Assembly (NCBI GenBank): GCA_963812945.1 | Contig: CAWEXD010000003.1 | Coordinates: forward strand, 62,001-126,000 | Direction of reading: 5' to 3' | Length of the DNA: 64,000 nucleotides | From: DASRDR01 sp963812945 [NCBI: uncultured Candidatus Rokubacteria bacterium] | GTDB taxonomy: Bacteria > Methylomirabilota > Methylomirabilia > Rokubacteriales | In this document: piece by piece, positions 44,333-53,369 of the stretch | Numbering within the stretch: the stretch's first letter is position 1 | Layout: each line of letters begins with the position of its first letter | Notes under the pieces: model-generated | Told to the model about the DNA's origin: nothing | Databases searched by the model: none | The model's input: the letters and a program-made list of their open reading frames with translations, nothing else | Program-made: the position numbers and the translations under genes

Positions 44333-45247
44333 GTGAGCACGTGGACGGCGCGACTGAAGGGGGCGCTGAGAGCGATGGGGGTCGAGGTGACTCGACCGCC
44401 GGCGGTGCGGAGGCTCAACGCCCTCCGCTACGCCGCCGGCGTCCGGATCCCCTGGAGCCGAGGGTATGGCGACTTTAAGACCCGCTACGTCACGGGCGTT
44501 CTGGCGGATGCCGGTCTGATGGGCCGCTTCCGGTCGGCCGGGCCCCTCCCGGCGGGGTACGGTGTCGGACTCGACGAGCGTTGCGTCGAATGGCCGTGGT
44601 TCTTCTCCCGGGCGGCCGAGTCAGCCCGGAACTACCTCGATGCCGGGGCCGCCTTGAACCACGCCCACGTGCTCCATCAGCCGTACTGGGGCGGCCGGCG
44701 GCTCACGATCGTCACGCTGGCCCCGGAGGCCCAGTGCTTTTGGCGACTCGGGGTCTCCTACCAGTACGCCGATCTGCGTGCGCTCCCGTTCCGTGATGGG
44801 TGGTTCGACGAGATCGCGTGCCTCTCCACGCTCGAACACGTCGGGATGGACAACAGCTTCTATGCCAGCACCGAGGCGGCGAAGCTGGGCATGGCGCGGG
44901 ACTTCGAGGTGGCTCTGGTCGAGCTGCGCCGAGTCCTCAAGCGGGGAGGCCGGCTGCTGCTCTCGGTGCCGTTCGGTTGCTACCAGAACTTGCGCGCGTT
45001 CCAGCAATTCGACGCGGGTCTGCTCGACCGGGCGGCGGAGGTCTTCGAGTCGGCGCGTCGAGAGGACACCTTCTACCGGTATGGACGAGGAGGCTGGCAA
45101 CGCGCGGCGCGCGACGAGTGCGCAGAGGACGAGTTTTCGGCCTACATGGTGAGCCGCTGGATCCCGGGTCTGCCGCCCCGCCCACCGGAGGCCGATGGCG
45201 CGGCCGCGGCGCGCGCGGTCGCCTGCTGTGTGTGGGCGCGAGGATGA
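44333..45247 (+). CDS. SAM-dependent methyltransferase-like protein
   Basis: 304 residues. The core shows ARNYLDAGAALNHAHVL, a diverged motif I, then ALPFRDGWFDEIACLSTLEHVGMD and LRRVLKRGGRLLLSVPFGCYQ. The Gly-rich SAM loop is weaker than in the two upstream methyltransferases, so the activity is less certain. It begins with GTG immediately after the GT2 stop. Downstream the collinear operon is broken by the stub at 45299. Confidence 0.72.
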   Translation: MSTWTARLKGALRAMGVEVTRPPAVRRLNALRYAAGVRIPWSRGYGDFKTRYVTGVLADAGLMGRFRSAGPLPAGYGVGLDERCVEWPWFFSRAAESARNYLDAGAALNHAHVLHQPYWGGRRLTIVTLAPEAQCFWRLGVSYQYADLRALPFRDGWFDEIACLSTLEHVGMDNSFYASTEAAKLGMARDFEVALVELRRVLKRGGRLLLSVPFGCYQNLRAFQQFDAGLLDRAAEVFESARREDTFYRYGRGGWQRAARDECAEDEFSAYMVSRWIPGLPPRPPEADGAAAARAVACCVWARG

Positions 45248-45298
45248 CGGTTCACACCGGACGGGAGACACGGGCGGGAGTCTACGAGGCGCTGCGCG

Positions 45299-45354
45299 AT
45301 GGTGGGCGTCATCGTCCCGTACGGTAGCTCGCCGTTCTGCCCAGCGTCGTCAAA
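45299..45354 (+). pseudogene. 5' stub of a glycosyltransferase gene, frameshifted and cut off
   Basis: The plus strand encodes MVGVIVPYG, then in the next frame LAVLPSVVK. Together they match the N-terminus IGLVVPYGEFAVLPSVVN of the convergent glycosyltransferase at 45355-46587. Restoring one base in the GGTAG-CTC region rejoins the frames. After about 18 codons the similarity stops exactly where the 3' end of the inverted neighbour begins. It looks like the remains of a paralogous gene that once followed the methyltransferase. Confidence 0.6.
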
Positions 45355-46587
45355 TTAGAGGCGGGCGATGCGGGCCAGCACGTGGGCGAAGTGGCCGGCG
45401 AAATCGTAATGATCGCGGAAGCAGCGACGCGCCGCGGCCGCCCAAGCTTTCGGATTCTCGAGGATACGACCGGCCGCCGTCAGCACTCCGGTCTCGTCGG
45501 GCACGCAGATCCCACATTGATGATCATGGAGAATCCGGCGCAGATTGGGCAAGTCAGTGGCGATGACAGGTAGGCCGCACTTGAGATACTCAAGGAGCTT
45601 GCCGGAGGCCATGTGGATGTAGTTGAGATCGATGCCGCGGTAGAGAGTTAGGCCGATGTCGGCAGAAGCCACGAGATCATCGAGATCGGCGTAGGGTACG
45701 AGGTCGGTTGAGACGATGACCCGGTGCCCGTCGGCCACCTCGCGTAGCTGGAGCAGATAGTGCGGGTCGAAGGCGAAGCCATGGAGGATGAGTGTCCAGG
45801 TCGCAGGCCAGGATCGGGCAGCTTGGGCGAGCTCGAGAGAGCGAGCAACATCGCTGATCGCTCCGATCTGGAGCAGGAGCGTGCGGTCGGCGGGCAGGTT
45901 GTACTTTCGACGGAGATACTGACGGTCCGGCTCCCGACGGAGAGCGCGTGGTGCCGTGGGCAAGATCAGGACCTCGGCATCCGGTAGCCCGTTGTCGGCC
46001 AGCAAGGCGGCGGCGCGAACGTCGTCGAGGGCTACCGTGAACACCGCCCGACGGTGCGCCCATCGCTCGAGGGGCTTTTTGAGCAAGGCGCTCAGACGGT
46101 TCTTGGCGAATCGGCGCAGCAGGACCGGGAGCGGGCTGTTCCGCTGCCGCAAGCTTTGGAGGAACACCCGCAGCTCCCCGGCAACCAGCTCCATCTCGAG
46201 GGAGTGGTAGACGACGGGAACGTGGAGCTGTCGTCCGGCCCAGGTCGCGGCTATGAGGCCTTCGGCGTCCACGCCGAACAGGCAGAGGTATCGCTCCTGA
46301 CGGCCCAGCTCCATGACGGAGGTGCTGAGGCGACGCGTGGCGGGCAACCAGCCAATGGCCCGGATCTGACCCAGTGATCCAGGATCGGACCAGGTCACGC
46401 GAACGGCGGGGTGGGCGAAGCGATGCGGGGGAACGGAGAAGCGGAGCCGCCGCGTCGCGATCACGTCGACTCCGTAGCCGGCCTCTGCCAGGAGTTCGGC
46501 GCTGTTGACCACACTAGGGAGTACTGCGAATTCGCCGTAGGGTACAACGAGGCCAATCCGACCAGCTCGCTCGATGGGCGGAATCAT
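45355..46587 (-). CDS. GT4-family glycosyltransferase
   Basis: 410-residue GT-B enzyme: IGLVVPYGEFAVLPSVVN at the N-terminus; in the C-terminal half TLLLQIGAISDVARSLELAQ, VIVSTDLVPYADLDDLVASADIG, and MASGKLLEYLKCGLPVIATDL (nucleotide-sugar binding). It is inverted relative to the methyltransferases and glycosyltransferases before it and in line with the phosphoglycosyltransferase after it. Its 3' end abuts the stub on the other strand. Donor and acceptor are unknown. Confidence 0.84.
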   Translation of the reverse strand: MIPPIERAGRIGLVVPYGEFAVLPSVVNSAELLAEAGYGVDVIATRRLRFSVPPHRFAHPAVRVTWSDPGSLGQIRAIGWLPATRRLSTSVMELGRQERYLCLFGVDAEGLIAATWAGRQLHVPVVYHSLEMELVAGELRVFLQSLRQRNSPLPVLLRRFAKNRLSALLKKPLERWAHRRAVFTVALDDVRAAALLADNGLPDAEVLILPTAPRALRREPDRQYLRRKYNLPADRTLLLQIGAISDVARSLELAQAARSWPATWTLILHGFAFDPHYLLQLREVADGHRVIVSTDLVPYADLDDLVASADIGLTLYRGIDLNYIHMASGKLLEYLKCGLPVIATDLPNLRRILHDHQCGICVPDETGVLTAAGRILENPKAWAAAARRCFRDHYDFAGHFAHVLARIARL

Positions 46588-46623
46588 TGGCGATGAGGGA
46601 TAGGAGGCGCGCCCGTGGGGGAA

Positions 46624-46642
46624 TTCCGGCTACGTACCGGAA
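46624..46642. repeat. inverted repeat between glycosyltransferase genes
   Basis: TTCCGG, 7-base spacer, CCGGAA. It lies about 37 bases upstream of the GT4 start at 46587. It may be an operator or a small mRNA hairpin; no T-tract follows on either strand. Confidence 0.3.
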
Positions 46643-46709
46643 GACGTTGACGTGGCAGACAGCGCGCGCTCCTGGGCCGGCCCCGACACGACGATAGTCA
46701 CGCTGCGGT

Positions 46710-48065
46710 TCAACGGGCGCCCCGGGCGAGCAGAAGCGCGGGCAGGGTCCGGAGCAGGATGGCGAGATCCAGCCCCAAGCTCCAGTTGTCGATGTATTGG
46801 AGGTCGAGGACCATCCAGTCCTGGAACGTCAGGTTGCTGCGGCCGCTGACCTGCCAGAGGCCCGTGATACCAGGCTTGAAGCTCAGTCGCCTCCGGTGAA
46901 CGCCCGTCAGGGCCCGGGACTCTATGAGAGGCAGCGGTCGCGGGCCGATGAGGCTCATCTGCCCGGCGAGGACATTGAGCAGCTGCGGCAGCTCGTCGAG
47001 GCTCCACCCGCGGAGCACATGGCCGACCGGCGTGACCCGCGGATCGCGGCTGATCTTGAACACAGGGCCATCCATCTCGTTGGCCCCCAGCAATCTGGCG
47101 CGCTCCGCTTCGGCGCCCACCCGCATGGACCGGAACTTGAGCATCGGGAACGGCCGCCCGTGAAGCCCGGCGCGCTGCTGGATGAAGAGGACCGGACCTG
47201 GCGAGGTCACCTTGACCAGCACGGCGAGAATGGCCATGAGCGGGAGGACGAGCAGCAAGCCCAGGGCACCCAGGACCCGGTCCAGTAACGCCTTCACGAA
47301 CAACCCGGGGCGATCCGGCTCGTACGTCTGGTAGGCAAGGTAGAGCGCAGGCCCCACGAGCTCCGCCCGTGGCCGCGCCAGCGCAAGATGGATGCGCTCG
47401 ACGCGGACCAGGGCGGTCACGCCGACCTCCTCGCATATCTCAAGGAGCTGGCGGAGCTCGTCGGTCGGCAGGGCACCCGGCAGGACCACCTCGTCGACCC
47501 CGCCGGTCCAGAGGCGCCGCCGCAGCACGGAGGGATCGGCCATCTCGAGTCGCTCGATTCGGCGTCCGCGGAAGCGCTCGAGCTCGCCGACGATGTCCGC
47601 GTCGCTTTCCGCGAACGGCTCATCGACCACGAGCGTCAACGCGGTGACGCGGTGGCGATGGAGCCACGTCGCTTGAGCCGGTTTCGCCAGCGCCAGGAGC
47701 GTCGTCGAGAGGACCAGAAAGAGCGCAATGAACGAGCGGTTCAGGCTGACCTGAGCCACGGTCAAAATGAGGGCGAGCGCGACGGTCCCCCACGCCTGGG
47801 TCAGGACGAGGGGACGGAGATAGTCGAGGACCGGGCCGAGGACCGTCCTGGCGCGGTGGAGTCCGAGCCGTTCGGCGCCCCAGGCCCACGCGGGGGTGAA
47901 CACCGCCAGGGCGAGCAGCTCATGCTGGAGGGGAACGGTAGGCTTGAGCCCGGGGACGAAGGTGGCGAGGTACCCGCGCAGGACGTGCGCGAGGGCGAGC
48001 GAGGCGAGGACCAGGCCGAGGTCGAGGATAAGGAGCGCGCGCTCCAGTTGTCGGTCGTGTGCCAC
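46710..48065 (-). CDS. WbaP/WcaJ-type undecaprenyl-phosphate sugar phosphotransferase
   Basis: Initiating enzyme of polysaccharide synthesis: transfers a sugar-1-phosphate to undecaprenyl phosphate. It is 451 residues with about four N-terminal membrane spans (1-130), a soluble CoA-binding-like domain, a further hydrophobic hairpin (LGALGLLLVLPLMAILAVLVK) and the catalytic sugar-transferase domain: SPGPVLFIQQRAG, FPMLKFRSMRVGAE, SLDELPQLLNVLAGQMSLIGPRP and GITGLWQVSGR. All conserved blocks are present. Located with glycosyltransferases and a flippase, it indicates a Wzx/Wzy-type pathway, though no clear Wzy or Wza is in view. Confidence 0.93.
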   Translation of the reverse strand: MAHDRQLERALLILDLGLVLASLALAHVLRGYLATFVPGLKPTVPLQHELLALAVFTPAWAWGAERLGLHRARTVLGPVLDYLRPLVLTQAWGTVALALILTVAQVSLNRSFIALFLVLSTTLLALAKPAQATWLHRHRVTALTLVVDEPFAESDADIVGELERFRGRRIERLEMADPSVLRRRLWTGGVDEVVLPGALPTDELRQLLEICEEVGVTALVRVERIHLALARPRAELVGPALYLAYQTYEPDRPGLFVKALLDRVLGALGLLLVLPLMAILAVLVKVTSPGPVLFIQQRAGLHGRPFPMLKFRSMRVGAEAERARLLGANEMDGPVFKISRDPRVTPVGHVLRGWSLDELPQLLNVLAGQMSLIGPRPLPLIESRALTGVHRRRLSFKPGITGLWQVSGRSNLTFQDWMVLDLQYIDNWSLGLDLAILLRTLPALLLARGAR

Positions 48066-48084
48066 AGGCTATTCGCTTGCGTCC

Positions 48085-49935
48085 CTACCGGGGCGGGCCA
48101 CCAGCCGAAGCGGGAGTACCGCGCCAGGCGTGCACGAACGTCTCCAGCGGCACAAGCTGCGGGACGCGGCCCTGATAGGCGAAGAGCCACGCCGGGCGGT
48201 CCGGGTAGCGGCGTCGCCAGAACTCGAGATTGCGCTCGACCCGGTCCTGGCTCCCGCCAAGGAGGCGGACGTAGAGAACGTCGTCGTCCAGGCGGGGCGA
48301 GTTGGCCGGCGGGTAGTACGCCCAGCTTAGCCCGAGCCAAGGCGGCACGGCGAACTGCTGGAAGACGAGCGCGCGCCGCTGACCAGCTTCGCGGAGCATG
48401 CGCGGAAGGACCAGCTGCGCGTCGGCCATCCGACGGGCGTTGGCCAGCAGCACTGGCAGGAACATGGCGGCGCTGACCAGCGTGGCACTCAGAACGAGTG
48501 CGCATGCCCATCCCGCGGCGGCATCTCCGAAGCGACCACGGGCGCGTGCCACGAGCTGGCCCAGACCATCCGCGCTCAGAAGGCACAGGGCGGGCACGAT
48601 CTCGAAGAGGTAGATCGGCCCCGTCGGCGCGGTGCCGGCCTTCGGCACCAGCAGCCGGTACGCGCCGGCAGCTGCGACCATGGCCCAGAGCAGGGTGGTG
48701 TGGCGCGTTCGCCGGGCGAACAGGCACAGGGCGAGCGAGACCGGCCAGCCGAGGAGCCAGAAGTCGAGCCGCAGCGCATTTCCGAAGAGCGACATCGCCC
48801 GGGTGGGCAGGTCGCTATGGAACGCCACCAGAAGACCCGCAGCTCCCTCGTCGGGCACGTGGAGCGTGTGGTAGCCCGAGCGGCCGGCGTACCCCGATTG
48901 CAGGCGATTGACCAGGAGGATCAAGCTGGTCACGGCCCCGAGCGGGACGCCAAACGCGACACCCCGAGCCATCCCAACCCAGCTTGGTCGACACCACGTC
49001 AGCAAGACGTACCCCGCGGCCACGAGGGCGAAGAGGATGCCTGGAAGGGGCCGGATGAGGATCCCGTAGCCGAGGGCCAGCCCGGCGAGGGCGAGCCACG
49101 TTGCGGGTCTTCGCGACCGTTCCGCCGCGACGAGGGCACCAAGGCTGCCGATCAGCGCCAGGGCCGCCGCAGGCTGCGAGAGGAAAGTCGCGCCGGTCAG
49201 AACCACCTGGGGTGACAACACGTACAGCAGGGCAGCCAGGATGGCGATCCTGCGCCCGGCGATCAGGGTGCCCAGACCGTAGAGCGCGAGGGTGCCCAGC
49301 GCGGTGACGACTGGCACCACGAGGGCCTCGGCCCCCAGGGCTTGGCCCATTGCCAGGAGGACCGGATGCCCGATCGGATACTTCCCGTACCGGACGGTGT
49401 CCGTCAGGACGATGAACTGCTCGCGGTAGAAATCGAGGTCGGCACCCGGCGAGGGCGCGGTGAGAGACCCGGTCCCGAGCGTCTGGGCGATGAACCGGTA
49501 AGTGTGCTCGTCGTCGGTGAGCACGGCGTGCTCGAGGACGTATCGCGCGACGAGGAACGTCGTCGTCCCCACGAAGGCTGCCAGCCCGATGGCGGTGAGC
49601 ACCCCTCGGTCGGCGCATGCGCGAAGCCAGCGGAGGTCGCGCTCCCGCCAGGATACGGAGGTGAGCGTCAACAGCAGGGCGAGCATGGCCACGAGCCCGA
49701 AGACCCCGTAGAGACCGAGGAACACGAGCTCCCCGGGGGGCAGGTGGTACATCGCGTTCCCCTGAGGGATCCAGAACCCGTCGTAGAATCGGGCGCCGAC
49801 CGCGTGGAAGCCTAGGACGGTCAGCAGGGTCACGCCGAGCCCGACCAGGAGCCGGAGGACGACCGCGACGGGGAACGACGCGCGGGACGGCACCTGGCTC
49901 GCAGATTCGGCCGGAGACGCTGACACGTCAGGCAC
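48085..49935 (-). CDS. GT-C/GT39-like membrane glycosyltransferase
   Basis: 616-residue polytopic protein with about eleven spans. The first large loop contains LTDDEHTYRFIAQTL, the Asp-Asp-Glu loop of PMT_2/GT39 enzymes, and YGKYPIGHPVLLAMGQAL. A soluble C-terminal tail begins near 530. Expected to transfer sugars from a lipid carrier outside the membrane. Start is GTG at 49935 (VPDVSASP). The promoter and first codons of this gene are duplicated upstream, in front of the GT4 gene at 50075-51301. Confidence 0.82.
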   Translation of the reverse strand: MPDVSASPAESASQVPSRASFPVAVVLRLLVGLGVTLLTVLGFHAVGARFYDGFWIPQGNAMYHLPPGELVFLGLYGVFGLVAMLALLLTLTSVSWRERDLRWLRACADRGVLTAIGLAAFVGTTTFLVARYVLEHAVLTDDEHTYRFIAQTLGTGSLTAPSPGADLDFYREQFIVLTDTVRYGKYPIGHPVLLAMGQALGAEALVVPVVTALGTLALYGLGTLIAGRRIAILAALLYVLSPQVVLTGATFLSQPAAALALIGSLGALVAAERSRRPATWLALAGLALGYGILIRPLPGILFALVAAGYVLLTWCRPSWVGMARGVAFGVPLGAVTSLILLVNRLQSGYAGRSGYHTLHVPDEGAAGLLVAFHSDLPTRAMSLFGNALRLDFWLLGWPVSLALCLFARRTRHTTLLWAMVAAAGAYRLLVPKAGTAPTGPIYLFEIVPALCLLSADGLGQLVARARGRFGDAAAGWACALVLSATLVSAAMFLPVLLANARRMADAQLVLPRMLREAGQRRALVFQQFAVPPWLGLSWAYYPPANSPRLDDDVLYVRLLGGSQDRVERNLEFWRRRYPDRPAWLFAYQGRVPQLVPLETFVHAWRGTPASAGGPPR

Positions 49936-50002
49936 CCGTCGGTCCCTCCCATACCCGGAAATCCCGTCTGGTGCGCACGCTGCGCGCAGCCATTCTACGG
50001 GA
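49906..50002 (-). repeat. leader repeat, copy A
   Basis: Contains the first codons and upstream region of the GT-C gene. Two blocks (49906-49950 and 49992-50002) match copy B at 51358-51454; the ATTCTACGGGA block is 57 bases from the start codon in both copies. Confidence 0.75.
49992..49997 (-). promoter_or_regulatory. candidate -10 element, copy A
   Basis: Minus strand TAGAAT, five of six matches to TATAAT, conserved in both leader copies at the same distance from the GTG. No good -35 hexamer is evident at 16-18 bases. Confidence 0.4.
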
Positions 50003-50074
50003 ACCGCGCTCCAGGGCGAAAAATCGGCGATCGAGACGCGGAGTGGACTGTCCGGAGATGGAGGTGACGACCGT

Positions 50075-51301
50075 TCAGCGGACCAGGTCGGCGATCCGGT
50101 CCATTGCCTGGACCGCTAGGCGCGGATGATGATTGCGCTCCAAGAGTTGCTTGCCGGCGGCAGACAGAGCCGCGCGTTGCGAGGTGTCACCTAGCAGCTT
50201 GCGAACATGATCCGCAAACCCCGTCGCGTCATCGGCCACCAGGACGTCGCGCCCCACCTCGGCCTCGATGCCCGCATACCCGACGGTCGTCGACACGACG
50301 GGCAGGCAATGGTTCATGGCATCCAGTATCTTGAGGCGGATTCCCGAGCCCGAAAAGAGTGGCACGACAAAGACCGAGGCCGCAGCATACATCATGGACA
50401 AGTCTTCGACGTAGCTGTGAACCTTGACGGTCGGATCGCTGGTGCGCAACTGCTCGCCACCTCTGCCAACGACGTCGAAGTGCGCTTTCGGAAATGCTCG
50501 CCGCACTCGCGGCCAGCACTCTCCAACAAACCATTTCAGTCCCAGCAGATTGGGCGGATAGTGAACGGTGCCGACGTACAGGACACGGAGGTCTTGGCCT
50601 TCTCCGCCCGGTTTGCAGGGCCAAGGCTCGATGGTTACGGGAAAGTAGCCGACTCTCTCGCTCAGAGCGGGTCTTCTCGCCACCATGGCTTCGCCCATGC
50701 GCCGAGTGACGTTCAGGATGAGGTCGGCGCGCGACCAGAGACGCTCCTCGTAGCGCCTCGTGATGGCGGCATCCAAACGCGCGGCGAGACCGGTGGGCCC
50801 AAGTCCCAACTCGCTGGCATAGCTAGCGATGGTCTCGTAGAAGAGATCGTAGGCGCGGTAGATCACTTTCAGAGAAGCGGCCTTGACTCGAATGGCTTCC
50901 AACACGCTGGCGGGGGCGAGGCCTTCGATGAAGAGCGCTTGGGGCTGTCGCTCCTCAACGAGCTGGCGCGCCAGCTTCAAGTAGTCGCGTGACCAGTATT
51001 TGCGGACCACGTACGGCTCTTGCCGAACAAAGCTTTGCGCAACCAGCCTAGCTCTGGTGCTGGGCGCGTCGCTCAGCAAGATGGGGTGCACAAACGGTGG
51101 GTGAAAGTATACGTGCGGGAGGCGCTGCCTAAGGGCCGACAGTAACACATCTGCGCGGCTGGCCTGCGAGGTATCCAGAAACGAAATGACCTCGACCTCG
51201 AAACGCTTCGAGAGATGGGACAAGTCGCTAAACAGAACGATCTTGCCACCATTGTCCAGAGGCCAAGGCAGCTGCATACACGAGTAGAGAGCGCGTTTCA
51301 T
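50075..51301 (-). CDS. GT4-family glycosyltransferase, lower G+C, probable insertion
   Basis: 408-residue GT-B glycosyltransferase: MQLPWPLDNGGKIVLFSDL at the N-terminus, then VLYVGTVHYPPNLLGLKWFV, VVGRGGEQL, HSYVEDLSMMYAAASVFVVP and FSGSGIRLKILDAMNHCLPVV. Composition differs from its neighbours: bases 50821-50880 are 32 of 60 G+C, against 43 of 60 for 48541-48600. The ATG at 51301 overlaps the stop of a short leader frame (ATGA). Flanking duplicated leader sequence suggests it was added to an existing operon. Confidence 0.86.
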   Translation of the reverse strand: MKRALYSCMQLPWPLDNGGKIVLFSDLSHLSKRFEVEVISFLDTSQASRADVLLSALRQRLPHVYFHPPFVHPILLSDAPSTRARLVAQSFVRQEPYVVRKYWSRDYLKLARQLVEERQPQALFIEGLAPASVLEAIRVKAASLKVIYRAYDLFYETIASYASELGLGPTGLAARLDAAITRRYEERLWSRADLILNVTRRMGEAMVARRPALSERVGYFPVTIEPWPCKPGGEGQDLRVLYVGTVHYPPNLLGLKWFVGECWPRVRRAFPKAHFDVVGRGGEQLRTSDPTVKVHSYVEDLSMMYAAASVFVVPLFSGSGIRLKILDAMNHCLPVVSTTVGYAGIEAEVGRDVLVADDATGFADHVRKLLGDTSQRAALSAAGKQLLERNHHPRLAVQAMDRIADLVR

Positions 51302-51387
51302 GGCCACGCTAAAGAGTGGCCGGTGGGCGATTCGCGGAAGGCGATCTCGCCGGCAGGTTCGGTCGGAGACGCTGACACATCAGTCAC
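51298..51387 (-). pseudogene. 29-codon remnant of the GT-C gene start, now a leader reading frame
   Basis: Starts GTG and reads VTDVSASPTEPAGEIAF, matching VPDVSASPAESASQVPS of the GT-C gene at 49935. It ends in a TGA that overlaps the ATG of the GT4 gene by four bases (ATGA). It appears to be the truncated first exon-like piece of a duplicated gene, now placed to couple translation of the inserted glycosyltransferase. Confidence 0.6.
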
Positions 51388-51454
51388 TGTCGGTCCTCCC
51401 GATGCGCGAGATAACCTCCGGGTTCACCACACCCGCGCACTCGATTCTACGGGA
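51358..51454 (-). repeat. leader repeat, copy B
   Basis: Second copy of the GT-C leader: blocks 51358-51400 and 51444-51454 match copy A with about 38 of 45 bases identical in the first block (hand alignment) and conserved spacing. Confidence 0.75.
51444..51449 (-). promoter_or_regulatory. candidate -10 element, copy B
   Basis: Minus strand TAGAAT, the same hexamer and context (CCCGTAGAAT) as copy A, 57 bases from the GTG of the leader remnant. Would drive the inserted GT4 gene. Confidence 0.4.
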
Positions 51455-51554
51455 CCGAACCTAGCGCCAATCCGACAATCGGTGCTCCTCGGGTAGCCGG
51501 ACACGGACACCGAGAGCGTTCAGTACGCGGTAGCGAGAGGCCCCCGCGCGCGGG

Positions 51555-53369
51555 TCACGATGGTCCGATCCCGGCTTCCACGAGGCCCGCGAGATCGGGA
51601 TTCAGCCGACGCAGCGCCTCGAGCTCGGCACGGGCGCGCTCGGGCTCTCCGAGGGCGCGCCAGGCGTGCACGAGCCCAAGCCTCGCCACGGACGCCTCTG
51701 GCCTGTGGCGCGCCATGTCCTCGAAGTAGCGCGCGAGCACTGCCGGTGCGTAGAATCGGCTCGCCCCGTCGACCACGCCGATCGCCTCGTTGAGGCGCCC
51801 CGCCGACAGGAGTGCAGCGGCGAGCGAGAGCCGCACGGCGAGGTTCCGGGGCGCGAGCGCGAGGCCCCCCCGGTAGGCGTCGATTGCCTCGTCGCGGCGT
51901 CCCAGGGCCTCCAAAGCGAGCCCCAGGCTTCGGTAGGTCTCGGCGCGGTCGGGCTTGAGCACCAGCGCCTGGCGGAACTGCTCGAGCGCCGCATCCGGCG
52001 CGTTCGACTCCAGGCGCTGATGCCCGAGATTCACGTGGCAGATCACGCAGTCCGGGGTTGCACGCACCGCGTGCCCCCACAGACTCGCCGTATCGTGCCA
52101 GACGCGAGCTTGCCGCGAGGTGAGCACGCCGAGCCCGAGGACCACGATCCCCGTCACACCAAGCACCACCGGGGGAAGCCAGCGCCGGGCGGGCGCATCG
52201 AGCGCGAGCGCGACGCCGCCCCCCGCCAGGATCGCGAAGCCGAGGCAGGACAGATAGCTGTACCGGTCGGCCGTGAGGTGGTAGCCGAGGGACACGATGC
52301 CCGAGACCGGGGCGAGCATGACGATGTAGGCCGCCCATGTCGTGGCGACGCCGGGCCAGCGGCGGCGGGCGAGCCACGCGAGCGCCGTGACCAGGAGGAC
52401 TCCCATCGCGGCCCGGAGCACCCGAGGATCGCTCAAGCCGGGGCTCAGGGGCGCCTCGTAGAGGGGCGAGAGGTCGAGCGGGACCAGTGTCTTCACCGGG
52501 TAGAACCAGAGGCCAAGGAGGACACGGGCGAGACTCTCGCGCCACGAGACGAGCTGTGCCGTGGCAGGGAGATCCGCTCGGAAGAACCGGTAGGTCACGA
52601 GTGCCAGCGCTCCGCTCAGCGCCAGGTGGGGAAGCTTCTCGCCCAGGATCCGCGCCGTCGCCCCGGACACCCAACGGCCCCCGGGCGTCGGAAGCCGTCG
52701 AAGCGGGTAGACGTCCAGGAGGACCAGCACGAGTGGAGCCGTGACCACGATGGACTTGGACAGGAGCGCTGCCAGGTGCGCGGCGGCTGACGCGCCCAGC
52801 AGCCAGCCGCGCCGGGCTCCCACGGCGACGGTGGAGTAGACGTAGAGCAGCACGGTCAGGAGGAAGAACAGGCCGGAGAGGACATCGCGGCGCTCGGTCG
52901 CCCAGGCGACGGACTCGACCCGCAATGGGTGGAGCCCGAAGAGCAGCGCGGCCGCCGCCGCCCCGGTCGTCGCCGCGACCACGCTCACGGACCGCGCGCG
53001 GCGTATCAGCGCGCGCGCAACGAGGTAGAGGACGGCCGTCGCCGCCGCATGGATCAGGAGACTGGTCAGGTGGTAGCCCGCTGGGTTCATCCCCCAGACG
53101 ACGTAGTCGAGCGCGAGGGTGACCCACGCCAGCGGGACGAAATGGCCGTAGTGGCTCTGGGTCGCCATCCAGCGGAGCTGGGTCCAACCGAAGCCGCGGT
53201 AATTTGGATTGCGGAGGAAGTTCCGCGTGTCGTCCCAGTCGACGAAGCCGTTCCCAAGGATCGGCAGGAAGGCCAGCAAGACGGTTGCGGCGAGCGCCAC
53301 CGGGATCAGCCGAGCCGCCCCGACCCCGGGGCGCGCGGCAACGAAGGGCGGAGCCACGGCCTTCGGCAT
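51555..53369 (-). CDS. TMTC-like membrane protein with C-terminal TPRs
   Basis: 604 residues. N-terminal two thirds: about ten membrane spans with a GT-C-like first loop (NGFVDWDDTRNFLRNPNY) and GMNPAGYHLTSLLIH, as in bacterial relatives of TMTC O-mannosyltransferases. The block HLTADRYSYLSCLG is also typical. The last about 150 residues are TPRs (AALEQFRQALVLKPDRAETY, then DEAIDAYRGGLALAPRN). Probably glycosylates exported proteins or glycans; the acceptor is unknown. Located upstream of the GT4 gene on the same strand, with about 170 bases between. Confidence 0.82.
   Translation of the reverse strand: MPKAVAPPFVAARPGVGAARLIPVALAATVLLAFLPILGNGFVDWDDTRNFLRNPNYRGFGWTQLRWMATQSHYGHFVPLAWVTLALDYVVWGMNPAGYHLTSLLIHAAATAVLYLVARALIRRARSVSVVAATTGAAAAALLFGLHPLRVESVAWATERRDVLSGLFFLLTVLLYVYSTVAVGARRGWLLGASAAAHLAALLSKSIVVTAPLVLVLLDVYPLRRLPTPGGRWVSGATARILGEKLPHLALSGALALVTYRFFRADLPATAQLVSWRESLARVLLGLWFYPVKTLVPLDLSPLYEAPLSPGLSDPRVLRAAMGVLLVTALAWLARRRWPGVATTWAAYIVMLAPVSGIVSLGYHLTADRYSYLSCLGFAILAGGGVALALDAPARRWLPPVVLGVTGIVVLGLGVLTSRQARVWHDTASLWGHAVRATPDCVICHVNLGHQRLESNAPDAALEQFRQALVLKPDRAETYRSLGLALEALGRRDEAIDAYRGGLALAPRNLAVRLSLAAALLSAGRLNEAIGVVDGASRFYAPAVLARYFEDMARHRPEASVARLGLVHAWRALGEPERARAELEALRRLNPDLAGLVEAGIGPS

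Noticed and set aside
45244-45327. 27-codon frame after the methyltransferase
   Set aside because: Overlaps the glycosyltransferase stub in another frame and shows no similarity or coding character.
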